The notes: generated from the letters alone by a model not told the origin. A stretch of DNA of 64,000 nucleotides from Allohahella sp002354735 (GCF_047946665.1 NZ_CP172312.1:1178001-1242000), one strand, 5' to 3'; shown: positions 19,149 to 27,495, numbered from the stretch's first letter. Numbers and translations: made by a program.

Positions 19149-19487
19149 ATGAGTACCGAGCAGGCCATACAAAGCCGCATCACCGATCGGTTCAGCCCGG
19201 CCCATGCCGAGCTGGTGAATGAAAGCTACAAGCACAACGTGCCCGCAGGCAGTGAAAGCCATTTCAGGCTTACCCTGGTAAGTGAGCGTTTCGCCGACCT
19301 CAGTCCGGTCCGGCGTCACCAACTCGTATATGGCGAGCTGAAGGATTTCATGGCGCCTGGCGGGGTTCACGCACTCGCGCTACATACCTTCACCCCAGAA
19401 GAGTGGGCGGAGGAGCAGGGTGTGCGTGAGTCGCCTGACTGCATGGGTGGCAAAGGCGGTGCAAACCCGGCAGTGCAGAGGGGCTGA
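19149..19487 (+). CDS. bolA: BolA family protein
   Basis: 112-residue BolA-like protein; family members bind monothiol glutaredoxins and [2Fe-2S] clusters and influence morphology and envelope genes. Visible family features are SRITDRFSPAHAELVNES, the conserved His in SESHFRLTLVSERF, and the recognition helix RRHQLVYGELKDFM followed by HALALHTFTPEEW. Length and C-terminal tail match BolA proper rather than IbaG. It is followed after four bases by yciO, so they are probably cotranscribed. Confidence 0.9.
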   Translation: MSTEQAIQSRITDRFSPAHAELVNESYKHNVPAGSESHFRLTLVSERFADLSPVRRHQLVYGELKDFMAPGGVHALALHTFTPEEWAEEQGVRESPDCMGGKGGANPAVQRG

Positions 19488-19491
19488 TGAC

Positions 19492-20115
19492 ATGAGTCAG
19501 TTCTTTCAGATTCATCCGGACAATCCACAGCACCGTCTGGTAAAGCAGGTCGTTGAGATTCTCAGATCTGGCGGAGTGATCGTCTATCCGACCGATTCGG
19601 GCTATGCACTGGGCTGTGCAATAGGGGACAAGCAGGCGAGCGAGCGAATACGGGCAATTCGCCGGCTCGATGACAAGCATAACTTCACTTTGGTGTGCAA
19701 GGATCTCTCTGAAATCGCGCTGTACGCCAAGGTAGACAACCAGCAGTACCGTCTTATCAAGCGAGCGACGCCGGGTCCGTTTACCTTTTTGCTGACTGCA
19801 ACGAGTGAAGTGCCGCGCCGGCTTCTACACCCAAAGCGTCGGCAGATCGGCATTCGCATACCCGATAACGCAATAGCCAGCAGCATCCTCGACGAGCTCG
19901 GTGAGCCAATCATGAGCACCACACTGATACTACCGGGCGAGACGGCTCCGCAGACCGATCCCTATGATATTCGGGCAACGCTCGAGCATCAGGTCGATCT
20001 CATCATCGATGGCGGGTTCTGTGGCTTCGAGTCGACCACTGTCGTGAGTCTGCTTGAAGAAGTGCCGGAGGTGATCCGGCAGGGGGCAGGGGATGTCAGC
20101 CGCCTCAATCTCTGA
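19492..20115 (+). CDS. yciO: YciO-type Sua5/YrdC family protein
   Basis: 207-residue protein of the YrdC/Sua5 fold. Relatives TsaC and Sua5 make threonylcarbamoyl-AMP for tRNA t6A; the YciO branch is distinct and its physiological role is less clear. The start MSQFFQIHPDNPQ and the stretch GGVIVYPTDSGYALGCAI closely match E. coli YciO, as do IRRLDDKHNFTLVCKDLSE and RRQIGIRIPDNAI. The ATG lies four bases after the bolA stop. A longer in-frame start inside bolA exists but is not family-like. Confidence 0.9.
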   Translation: MSQFFQIHPDNPQHRLVKQVVEILRSGGVIVYPTDSGYALGCAIGDKQASERIRAIRRLDDKHNFTLVCKDLSEIALYAKVDNQQYRLIKRATPGPFTFLLTATSEVPRRLLHPKRRQIGIRIPDNAIASSILDELGEPIMSTTLILPGETAPQTDPYDIRATLEHQVDLIIDGGFCGFESTTVVSLLEEVPEVIRQGAGDVSRLNL

Positions 20116-20142
20116 AGCCTAAGCTGAGTACCCCCGGCTTAA

Positions 20143-20511
20143 TCAGGCACCGACCATTTTCTTGATACCGCCAAGCACTGCGTCGCCCTTGAAAGGCTTC
20201 ACGATCCAGCCTTTCACGCCGGCGGCCTTGCCACGGTCTTTCATGCGGGGATCACTCTCAGTCGTTAGCATGATAATGTGAACGGCGTTGTTGCCCAGTT
20301 CTCCGCGGATTTTTTCCGCCATCGTGAGGCCATCCATATTCGGCATGTTAACGTCCGAGATGACCAGTTTGATGGACGAATCGCTCTTCAGTTTGTTCAG
20401 GCCGTCCTTGCCATCGACCGCAACTTCCACAGTCAAGCCGCTGCTTTTGAGAAACGAACTGACTTCGTTACGTACAGTTGCCGAATCATCCACTACTAGA
20501 ATTTGTGCCAT
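20143..20511 (-). CDS. CheY-like single-domain response regulator
   Basis: 122-residue stand-alone receiver domain. The acidic pocket (VVDDS), phospho-acceptor Asp53 (LVISDVNMPNMDGL), switch Thr (IMLTTES) and Lys (WIVKPFK) are all present, so it should be phosphorylated and active. It most resembles the chemotaxis-type CheY subgroup of Pseudomonas and Vibrio (NMDGLTMAEKIR, GVKGWIVKPF). It is the last gene of a minus-strand operon with two CheX-like proteins and an MCP-like protein. The divergent CheA-type kinase is the probable phosphodonor and the CheX proteins the probable phosphatases. Confidence 0.88.
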   Translation of the reverse strand: MAQILVVDDSATVRNEVSSFLKSSGLTVEVAVDGKDGLNKLKSDSSIKLVISDVNMPNMDGLTMAEKIRGELGNNAVHIIMLTTESDPRMKDRGKAAGVKGWIVKPFKGDAVLGGIKKMVGA

Positions 20512-20564
20512 TGTATCAATCTCTCGGTTATTTCAATCGGTGTTTGCTGACTGGATGCGATTGA

Positions 20565-21536
20565 CTAGAAGAATTCCAGCTCGCCGCTGACCACGAAGTC
20601 TTCCATCACAGTATCACTCTCCTTGAACTTGTCAGGTGACCAGCTCAAGTTGAAAATCAGGCGTTGGTAGAAGGTAATCTCCGGGATTTCCCTGCCCGGG
20701 TCCCGAAGCTTGTATCTGAAACAGAGCTGAGGCTCTGTGGAGCCAAAAGAAATGAACTTGTTCAGGTGGTCTACGATAATCGGAACCTGGGTGCGGTGAC
20801 TGTCTTCAAGACCGCTGCCGCTGCTGAAATATCGTGTTTTGATACCGCCCCAGATCATATTGGTCGCCTCATTGAGCACGGCGTTGATGTCCCGAAATCC
20901 TGGCTCCAGCACGGAAATATCGGTATGCGACGTCTTGATGGCCTTCACCATTTCAGTTTCACTCACCTGCAGCATCATGTAGCCGCGACACCAGCTGCTC
21001 TCCAGCGGAATCAGACTGAGCAACTGGCCGTAGATGATCTGATCCTTGACCAGGTGAGGGAGTTCGCAGCTGATTTCGGCGTTTTTAATGATACTGCTGA
21101 GCACGTTCATTGATATGTCCTGGATGCCGCGCGCCAGCTCCAGCGGGTAATAGGTGCTGAAGACGTATTCATCAACCAGCTCCTGCAGCCGTGACATATT
21201 CGACAAGCTATAGCAGCCTGCGATCATGTTCTGAAGGTCAGGGCTCAGGTCGGCCTTGCCTTCGCCGTGGTCCCGCCGCAAGAAAATGGGAAGCTCGGGA
21301 TGCCGGTAATGGATTTTTCGGCAAAGTTCAAGAGCGTCCTCGCCTGGCGTGTCAGAGGACTCAGCCAGAAAGACAGCACCCAGGTCGATGTTGGACTCGA
21401 GGATGGCATTGATGTCCTGAGACACGTCTTTCAATCCAACCAGATTGTTGGCGGTGCAGATTTTCTTGATTTCTGCCAAAGCATCAACGTTGTCGTCGTG
21501 CACGAGTACTTTGCTGACTATCTTGCTGACTTCCAT
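20565..21536 (-). CDS. Pseudo-receiver plus CheX-like phosphatase domain protein
   Basis: 323 residues. The N-terminal 130 residues look like a receiver domain (SKVLVHDDNVDALAEIKKI, FLAESSDTPGEDALELCRKI), but the usual phospho-Asp at the end of the third strand is replaced around E59/S60. It is therefore probably a non-phosphorylatable pseudo-receiver. The C-terminal half is CheX-like, with the E-x-x-N phosphatase signature in VLNEATNMIWGGIK. The protein ends SGELEFF, exactly as the next gene upstream does. Expected role: dephosphorylating a CheY-type regulator, perhaps the neighbouring one. The domain calls are mine from motifs; no profile search was run. Confidence 0.72.
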   Translation of the reverse strand: MEVSKIVSKVLVHDDNVDALAEIKKICTANNLVGLKDVSQDINAILESNIDLGAVFLAESSDTPGEDALELCRKIHYRHPELPIFLRRDHGEGKADLSPDLQNMIAGCYSLSNMSRLQELVDEYVFSTYYPLELARGIQDISMNVLSSIIKNAEISCELPHLVKDQIIYGQLLSLIPLESSWCRGYMMLQVSETEMVKAIKTSHTDISVLEPGFRDINAVLNEATNMIWGGIKTRYFSSGSGLEDSHRTQVPIIVDHLNKFISFGSTEPQLCFRYKLRDPGREIPEITFYQRLIFNLSWSPDKFKESDTVMEDFVVSGELEFF

Positions 21537-21584
21537 AACAATTTGCTCTTGTCGTTAAGTCGGAAAACCGGTCTGTCGATTCGC

Positions 21585-22151
21585 TCAGAAGAACTCGAGT
21601 TCACCTGAGGAGACATCATCTTCGTTCTTGATCGCTACTTTGACTTCATAGTCTAGTTCGTGGTCGGCGCAGAGGTAGAGACTGACCGAAAAAAGTCTCT
21701 GATCATCGCTCCTGACTTCCTGGTGACATTGAAAGTCGATCCGCCTGGACTTGACGTATTTGTGACACTCCATCGTCAGTCGATTAGGGGTGGACATGCC
21801 AAGGCTCGGCACCGTGCGCCCGAGTTCGCGCTTGATGGAGCCACAGATGCTGTTGCCGACCTCACCCACAAAGTCGTAGAACTTGTCATCTTCGATCACT
21901 GTCGTATTGAGTTTCAGCGCCTCGGTCACATACTGCTCGAATGCCCTGGACTTCGCGAAATGCATGATGAGGATGACGCGGAACAGTTGCGAGGAGATCG
22001 TCAGCATGAATAGCTCATCCATGCCCTTATTGGTTTCTTCTCCGGTCTCACGCGTAGCCCACGGGTTCGTCGATGACACCTGGGCTTCATCCAGGGCCAC
22101 CTTCAACAGGGTTCCGAGTTCACGCTTGAAATCATCTTTTACCATGGGCAT
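21585..22151 (-). CDS. CheX-like CheY-P phosphatase family protein
   Basis: 188-residue single-domain protein with the CheX/CheC-type signature E-x-x-N in FVGEVGNSICGSIKREL. In CheX the Glu and Asn of this helix reach into the CheY active site. The rest (LFMLTISSQLFRVILIMHF, YVTEALKLNT) is compatible with the CheX alpha/beta fold. The C-terminus ends SSGELEFF, the same tail as its neighbour despite little other similarity. It lies 12 bases after the MCP-like gene in the same operon. Confidence 0.72.
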   Translation of the reverse strand: MPMVKDDFKRELGTLLKVALDEAQVSSTNPWATRETGEETNKGMDELFMLTISSQLFRVILIMHFAKSRAFEQYVTEALKLNTTVIEDDKFYDFVGEVGNSICGSIKRELGRTVPSLGMSTPNRLTMECHKYVKSRRIDFQCHQEVRSDDQRLFSVSLYLCADHELDYEVKVAIKNEDDVSSGELEFF

Positions 22152-22163
22152 ATCTCAATTCTT

Positions 22164-22931
22164 CTAGAATCTGCTTTGGGCTTCTTTGACCAATTGAAGC
22201 GTACTGGCGACGTCTGTCAAAATCATCTTTCCGCCAGCCTGGATATCCTGAAAGGTCGCCGTAGTCAGAAAATCATTCTTGTTGAGATTTTCCTTGTAGC
22301 TCATGCTCAGTTCCTGACTGCGCATTGCCAGATTTCGTACTTCGTCGGCGACTACAGCAAAGCCTCTGCCATTTTCACCGGCACGTGCGGCCTCTATGGC
22401 GGCGTTCAGTGCCAGAATCACAATCTGTTTGACGATGTTGAAGAACTCCTGATTCTGCCTGTGCATCTCAGCGTTGTGCTTCATCAACTGCGTAAGGTTT
22501 TCATGCCAGCGTTCAAAGGTGACCAGCAGGTCGGTGAGCTCGGTAAGGTCACTACTCACCTTGACCAGCTGCACCGAAAAATACTCTTTTATCTGCTCAG
22601 CCTGATCCTCGAATTCCCGCGCCCGCGCGGTATGGTCCTTTTCAAGCGCATTACGTTCCCTTGCGAACTGGTCCTGCAGTCTCTCGAGCTGCTGTTGCAG
22701 TGCCGCTTCGCGCGCTTTCAGCGCCGATTCGCGGTCATTAGACGCATCACGTAAAGCGGCGACCTCTGCCTTTGGCACACTGTCGTCGAGACGTCGCCTG
22801 AGTTCGGCAGTTTCGCTGCTTGACTCGGCTTTAAGTGCTGTCAGTTTCCTGAACAGCGTTAGCGAAACTATGGCAAGCGCTAGAGCAGCGATGCCCACGA
22901 TCCAGGGAAGTATGTTGTAAATTATCTGCAT
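22164..22931 (-). CDS. Short membrane-anchored MCP-like protein
   Basis: 255 residues. A single N-terminal transmembrane helix (about 7-28) is followed by a long charged coiled coil (about 35-140). A methyl-accepting-chemotaxis-type tip comes next (about 168-203: VILALNAAIEAARAGENGRG, then FAVVADEVRNLAMRSQ). There is no periplasmic sensor domain. The descending arm after the tip is only about 50 residues, much shorter than the 100 or more of normal chemoreceptors. The tip is the part that contacts CheA and CheW in receptors, so the protein may be a cytoplasm-facing scaffold rather than a ligand receptor. First gene of the operon, divergent from the kinase. Confidence 0.78.
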   Translation of the reverse strand: MQIIYNILPWIVGIAALALAIVSLTLFRKLTALKAESSSETAELRRRLDDSVPKAEVAALRDASNDRESALKAREAALQQQLERLQDQFARERNALEKDHTARAREFEDQAEQIKEYFSVQLVKVSSDLTELTDLLVTFERWHENLTQLMKHNAEMHRQNQEFFNIVKQIVILALNAAIEAARAGENGRGFAVVADEVRNLAMRSQELSMSYKENLNKNDFLTTATFQDIQAGGKMILTDVASTLQLVKEAQSRF

Positions 22932-23127
22932 AGGTCGGCCGAGTCAGACTTCAAGGAAATTCAGCGTAACACTGTGAGTGTAGCAAGAGTTTCAGAAATT
23001 TCGGCAAATCGATGCAAGGCAGTCACGAACATGTGAGCTGGCCTCTTAACACAGTTGAGCAATCGTAAAAAGAAACTACAGTTAGGTGAGGTGCCAAAAA
23101 CTATCAATCTTTTAGAAGCGGATCGCG

Positions 23128-26100
23128 ATGCAACTGTCATTCAATCAGAAAGTCGGCTTTGGATTTGGGGTAATCATCTTACTGCTGCTGGCGTCGGGGC
23201 TATCGTCGCTGTACACGCTGTGGACAATCGAGAGGTCTACGAAGCGCGTAAGCGAAGTCGCTGCGCCAATACTGAAGGAGAGTAATGAGGTCCAGATCCA
23301 GCTTCTGAAGCTGGCAAAGCTCAGTTCGCTGGCCTTCAACGCGCCCGATCCAGAGTCTATCGTCGAATACCGCAAAGGTTTTGATACCGGTGCCGAGCGT
23401 TTCGAAGGCATGCAGCAGGATCTCAGCCAACTCGTGGCTGGCAGCCCGGTTCTGCAGGAAAAATTCGATATCATGAAAAGCAACTTCGACCAGTACCAGA
23501 GCGCGGTAAACGCGATGTTCGATGCCAAACTGGGCGTGCTCGAAGCGGAACAGCGAACTGAAGTGAAGGCCAACGAGCTGCTTGAGCATGTCGATGCGGT
23601 CAGTACAGCGCTGGCAGAAATCATGGATCCTTATGAGCCCATCCGTGGATACGATAAGGAGATGGCACTGGTAACAGGGGCTGTCATTGCCGCCGATGAC
23701 AAGAAGCTCGGCATTATCAAGACCATGGATGAGGTCAGGAGTTCGAACAATATCGACAGGCTCCAGGAGGCAGAGGGTGATTTCATCTTTGTGCTAAATG
23801 ATTCCCGTAATCTGTTTGATAGCGCCGCGCGAGTGTTCAAGGAAATCGATACCAACGGCCTGACTGAGGCTGCTTATGAGAAGTACGACGAATTGCAGCA
23901 GGCCCTGGAGGCAAAGCCAGGCCTGGCCGATTATCGAATCGATATGCTGGAACAGATTGAGATCGCCAAGACGCAGCTGGTAACAGCCGACAAGGCCGTC
24001 AGTACGTCGATCAGCCAGCTCGATGGTATCCTTGAAGCATCAGACGCCCAGTTCAGTGCGCTGCAATCTGACGCGTTCAGCCGTCTGGATATGGGCTACA
24101 AGATATCTTTGGGCATGCTCATAGTTCTGATAGTGCTGGCGACGCAAAACTTCAACTCCATGCGTCAGGCGATTCGCAAGAAGATGCTGGATCTGTCCAA
24201 GCTCAACCAGGTGGGCAGTTCGTTGGCAGCCGCACAGAGCCAGACTACGGCTCTGGAGGAAGTGTTGCAGGTCATGAACGAGAAGATTGGCGTGTCTCAG
24301 GGCTCGGTATACCTCACGGACGACTCGCGCAAACTGAAGTTGAAAGCCTGTTATCCGCCCAAGGCGATTGAGGAGGGGCGTGAGGCTGCGAAGTTCGCGC
24401 TTGGGCAGGGCGTGCTTGGCAAGGTGGCAGAGACCAAGAAAGTTGTCTTCGTGCCTAACACGGCGACCGACAAGAGCTTTGAGCAACAGGACGGTCACTC
24501 GCCCAAGGCCCTGTTGTGTGTTCCGCTGGTCGACAAGGATATTTTGGTCGGTGTCATCAATCTCTCCGGCGAGGTCAAGAATGTCGTATTCGCTGACAGC
24601 GATTATGAATTCGTGTCCTCGGTATCGAGCTCCCTGGTCACCACCATCAAGAGCCTTCGCATGCGCGAGGTTATAGAAGAGCAGAACCGTAATCTGGAGA
24701 AGAAGGTCGAAGAGCGTACGGCAGCGCTGGCTCAGAAGAACCGCGACATTGCCAGCATGATGACCAACATGCACCAGGGCCTGTTCACTATTATGCAAGG
24801 TGGCCTGATCCATCCGGAATACGCCACCTATCTCGAAAATATCTTCGAAACCAAGCGCATTGCTGAACGGAATTTCTCTGACCTGCTGTTCGCCGACACG
24901 CTTATGAGCGTGGATGCCGTGGACCAGTGCGTCACGGCTGTGGATGCCATCGTCGGCGAAGATGAAATGATGTTCGACTTCAATTCGCACTGCCTGCTGA
25001 AAGAGCTGGTCATCAAAATGACTGACGGTCGGGAGAAGATTCTCGAGCTGGAGTGGGATCCAATAATTGGAGACGGCACCATCGAAAAATTGATGGTTAC
25101 CGTGCGCGATGTCACTGAACTGCGCGCTCTCGAAAGAGAGGCTGAAGGTCAGAAACGCGAACTCGAAATCATTGGTCAGATCCTTGCCATCGAGGCTCGC
25201 AAGTTCAAGGACTTCATCAATACTTCGGTGAACTATATGGCCGAGTGCCGGGAGCTGATCGAGCAGCACACGACCAAGGATCTCTCGGTCATCGCATCGC
25301 TGTTCCGCAATATGCACACTGTGAAGGGCAACGCGCGGACCTATGGCCTGACTTACATCGCCGCCGTCGTACATGCGGTCGAATCGACCTATGACGAAAT
25401 GCGCAAGAATGAAGAGGCTTCATGGGATCAGGCCCTACTGCTGCGTGAACTGGCTGGCGCCGAGGCTATTGTTGGCAAATATCTGATGGTCAACGATGAG
25501 AAACTGGGCCGCGGTGGCGCAAGCAGTTCTGGTCTTTCACTCGATCCGGAGCGTCTGGCTGGCTGGATCAACCGCATCCAGGCCATGACGTCGGATGAAC
25601 TGACGCCGCCTGTCAAGGGCGTGGTGTCCGAGGCCTACAAGATGTTGATGTCGTTCGATACCAAGCCGCTGAGCAATGCAATTCAGCCGGTTGTCGATTC
25701 GATTGAATCCCTGGCAGCTCAGCTGCAAAAGCCTGTTCCGCTCGTCGATATCGATGATGGCGACTACATGGTCAAGAGCGAAGCTCACGGCATGCTCAAC
25801 GATGTCTTCATGCATATCTTCCGTAACTGTATCGACCATGGCATCGAAAAGCCTGAAGAGCGCATGGCCAAAGGCAAGCCAGAGAGAGGCAGTATCCGGC
25901 TCGACAGCATACCGGGCGACGGCTTCGTCACCCTTGCTGTGCGTGACGATGGACGCGGCATTGCGATCAACCGCATCTACAAGATGGCGGTGGAGAAGGG
26001 TATCTATAGCGAATCAGACCCGCGACCTACCGCCTCTCAAATCGCCAACCTGATCTTCGACTCAGGCTTCTCGACGGCTGAGGCAGTGACTGATGTTTCC

Positions 26101-26274
26101 GGTCGTGGGGTCGGTATGGATGCGGTGAAGTCATTCCTGGAAAAGGCAGGCGGTGGTATCGATGTGGTGCTTGACGCCGGCGATGACAACGCTGACTTCC
26201 GTTCCTTTGCCATCAATGTCCGGCTGCCTGAGAAATTCTATGTTGTGGCGCCCTTGTTCGCGAAGTCTGCCTGA
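23128..26274 (+). CDS. Membrane GAF/PAS/HPt/CheA-type hybrid histidine kinase
   Basis: 1048 residues. TM1 (about 10-31), large helical periplasmic domain (about 32-322), TM2 (about 325-343), GAF (about 372-510), coiled coil (about 512-540), PAS-like (about 545-665), HPt (about 680-790) with the phospho-acceptor His730 in NMHTVKGNARTYG, and a CheA-type ATPase domain (about 870-1035) with N-box FRNCIDHGIEKPEER, G1 VRDDGRGI and G2 DVSGRGVGMDAV. It resembles CheA in having HPt and CheA-style ATPase, but lacks the CheY-binding P2 domain, a clear dimerisation domain and the CheW-like P5 domain. Likely role: a transmembrane sensor kinase phosphorylating the divergent CheY. The ligand is unknown. AGAAGCGGAT precedes the ATG; the upstream region is AT-rich and shared with the MCP-like gene. 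Confidence 0.85.
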   Translation: MQLSFNQKVGFGFGVIILLLLASGLSSLYTLWTIERSTKRVSEVAAPILKESNEVQIQLLKLAKLSSLAFNAPDPESIVEYRKGFDTGAERFEGMQQDLSQLVAGSPVLQEKFDIMKSNFDQYQSAVNAMFDAKLGVLEAEQRTEVKANELLEHVDAVSTALAEIMDPYEPIRGYDKEMALVTGAVIAADDKKLGIIKTMDEVRSSNNIDRLQEAEGDFIFVLNDSRNLFDSAARVFKEIDTNGLTEAAYEKYDELQQALEAKPGLADYRIDMLEQIEIAKTQLVTADKAVSTSISQLDGILEASDAQFSALQSDAFSRLDMGYKISLGMLIVLIVLATQNFNSMRQAIRKKMLDLSKLNQVGSSLAAAQSQTTALEEVLQVMNEKIGVSQGSVYLTDDSRKLKLKACYPPKAIEEGREAAKFALGQGVLGKVAETKKVVFVPNTATDKSFEQQDGHSPKALLCVPLVDKDILVGVINLSGEVKNVVFADSDYEFVSSVSSSLVTTIKSLRMREVIEEQNRNLEKKVEERTAALAQKNRDIASMMTNMHQGLFTIMQGGLIHPEYATYLENIFETKRIAERNFSDLLFADTLMSVDAVDQCVTAVDAIVGEDEMMFDFNSHCLLKELVIKMTDGREKILELEWDPIIGDGTIEKLMVTVRDVTELRALEREAEGQKRELEIIGQILAIEARKFKDFINTSVNYMAECRELIEQHTTKDLSVIASLFRNMHTVKGNARTYGLTYIAAVVHAVESTYDEMRKNEEASWDQALLLRELAGAEAIVGKYLMVNDEKLGRGGASSSGLSLDPERLAGWINRIQAMTSDELTPPVKGVVSEAYKMLMSFDTKPLSNAIQPVVDSIESLAAQLQKPVPLVDIDDGDYMVKSEAHGMLNDVFMHIFRNCIDHGIEKPEERMAKGKPERGSIRLDSIPGDGFVTLAVRDDGRGIAINRIYKMAVEKGIYSESDPRPTASQIANLIFDSGFSTAEAVTDVSGRGVGMDAVKSFLEKAGGGIDVVLDAGDDNADFRSFAINVRLPEKFYVVAPLFAKSA

Positions 26275-26505
26275 TGCCAGTCATATCTAGCAGCTGCACT
26301 GGTTCGCAGGTATGGAGGGTAAAGCTAGGGTCGACCGTCGGCATCATGACTGGTGCCTGCGCGTTGCTCATGTATGTTTGACGCCTATCCGATGTAGGCT
26401 TTTGGAGGCAGCAAGGATTCCGCCTAGGCACCGATATTGGGCGCGCTGCTCATTGCAGCTGCCTTAGCCGTGAATGTCGCGGCCTGCCTGCGGTGAATAC
26501 GACGG

Positions 26506-26770
26506 GTGGTCACGGTAGGCGTTGCCATTATCGCGATAGCTTCGGGTATATTGGCGAGTATATTTGCGGTATCCAGAATGATGGCGTTGCTCACGAAGCT
26601 TTGAGATCATCCCACACCGCAACCGGGGCATACTGTGTGTGTTTCGTTAGCTGCGGAGTGGAATCAACACGAGGGGCTGGGTGCTGCTTACGGGGATTAT
26701 CCTCAATCTCATTGTGCTCCTTGCCTTCATATGGCTGAAGTGGCGACAGGATAGTTGTGTGCTGTATTAG
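26506..26770 (+). pseudogene. Remnant of an APC-family amino acid permease
   Basis: The 555 bases after the kinase hold no intact gene, but two separated open stretches read as transporter pieces. The first, ending at the stop at 26602-26604, translates as VVTVGVAIIAIASGILASIF then AVSRMMALLTKL. The second, about 26657-26770, reads SGINTRGWVLLTGIILNLIV then LLAFIWLKWRQDS and stops. Both match, from memory, consecutive parts of the C-terminal membrane region of APC-type permeases, with the intervening segment deleted and the frame broken. A further hydrophobic stretch at about 26437-26495 (ILGALLIAAALAVN) may belong to it. The 5' part of the gene is missing. Confidence 0.6.
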
Positions 26771-26829
26771 GCGGCCGCCTGACGGGATCGCTTCACGACC
26801 CCCAGAGCAGTTGTCTCGACGAGAGGGCG

Positions 26830-27162
26830 CTAGATCGCGCTAATTTCGGTAATGATAAACCTGCCACCTTCGCCCTTCATGAACGTGAACTCCACCTTCT
26901 CATCAGGCTTGATGTTTTCCAACAGCGCTTGATCCTCCACGACAAAACCCATTGTCATGCTCGGCCACTTCAGGCTCGGTACCGGCTCATGCGCCAGGGT
27001 GATGCGTCCCTTATCCTGCTTAACATTTTTCACCAGACCTGTAGTTTGATGAGTCTCCTGGGCCTGCTCTGCATAGACCGGAGAAATAATGGAGAAATCT
27101 CTATCGACGTTGCCAAAAAACGCCGCAACACCGAGTGCAGTAACAGCAAATAAATTTTTCAT
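26830..27162 (-). CDS. CusF-like periplasmic copper-binding protein
   Basis: 110 residues with a signal sequence (MKNLFAVTALGVAAFFGNV) and one CusF/EcfB-type domain. The Cu(I) ligands known from E. coli CusF are all present: His in ITLAHEPVP, then Trp and two Met in KWPSMTM. The stretches TTGLVKNVKQDKGRITL and DEKVEFTFMKGEGGRFIIT are typical. The start is the second in-frame ATG because AAGGA lies eight bases before it; the upstream ATG has no site. CusF proteins hand copper to CusCBA-type efflux, but no efflux pump is nearby. Confidence 0.85.
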   Translation of the reverse strand: MKNLFAVTALGVAAFFGNVDRDFSIISPVYAEQAQETHQTTGLVKNVKQDKGRITLAHEPVPSLKWPSMTMGFVVEDQALLENIKPDEKVEFTFMKGEGGRFIITEISAI

Positions 27163-27210
27163 GTTTAGTTTCCTTCGTTTCATTTTAGAGTTAATCGGTT
27201 ATTGCCAGCA

Positions 27211-27495
27211 TTAGGGGGCACTATCTGTAATGCCCGATTTCGAATCGCAGGAACCACTCTTATCGCACTTTGCACACATGCCGAGCGCACACATCGCGAG
27301 ACAAGGTAAGACCGAAAGCAGTAGCGGGGCGATGCCAAGTGCAGAAAGCCAGGTCCAGTTCAAAGCCAGACCTGCAGCCACCAATACCACTGCAACCAAA
27401 CCGATGTTGCGCCGGCCAAGCCATTGAAACAGCGTCGGCGATTTGCGAGCTGGCGCACGCGGAATTAACGGTTCTGAGTTCAAGACACACCTCAT
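27211..27495 (-). CDS. Small membrane protein with Cys-rich tail, copper-cluster type
   Basis: 94 residues. A basic N-terminus is followed by two closely spaced hydrophobic segments (NIGLVAVVLVAAGLALNW and LSALGIAPLLLSVLPCLAMC), then CALGMCAKCDKSGSCDSKSG with several Cys that could bind metal. Similar two-helix proteins occur beside copper genes in other proteobacteria, but the function is unknown. The ATG used here has no clear ribosome site; a TTG four codons later has AGG six bases upstream and may be the true start. Confidence 0.6.
   Translation of the reverse strand: MRCVLNSEPLIPRAPARKSPTLFQWLGRRNIGLVAVVLVAAGLALNWTWLSALGIAPLLLSVLPCLAMCALGMCAKCDKSGSCDSKSGITDSAP

Noticed and set aside
24040..25374. 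444-codon open frame on the minus strand opposite the CheA-like kinase
   Set aside because: It lies wholly inside a conserved-domain gene; its translation is rich in His, Gln and Arg as expected for an antisense shadow and shows no motif.
26493..26738. 81-codon plus-strand frame after the kinase
   Set aside because: Its Cys/Ser/Gly-rich translation is not protein-like; the other frames of the same DNA give permease fragments, which explain the region better.
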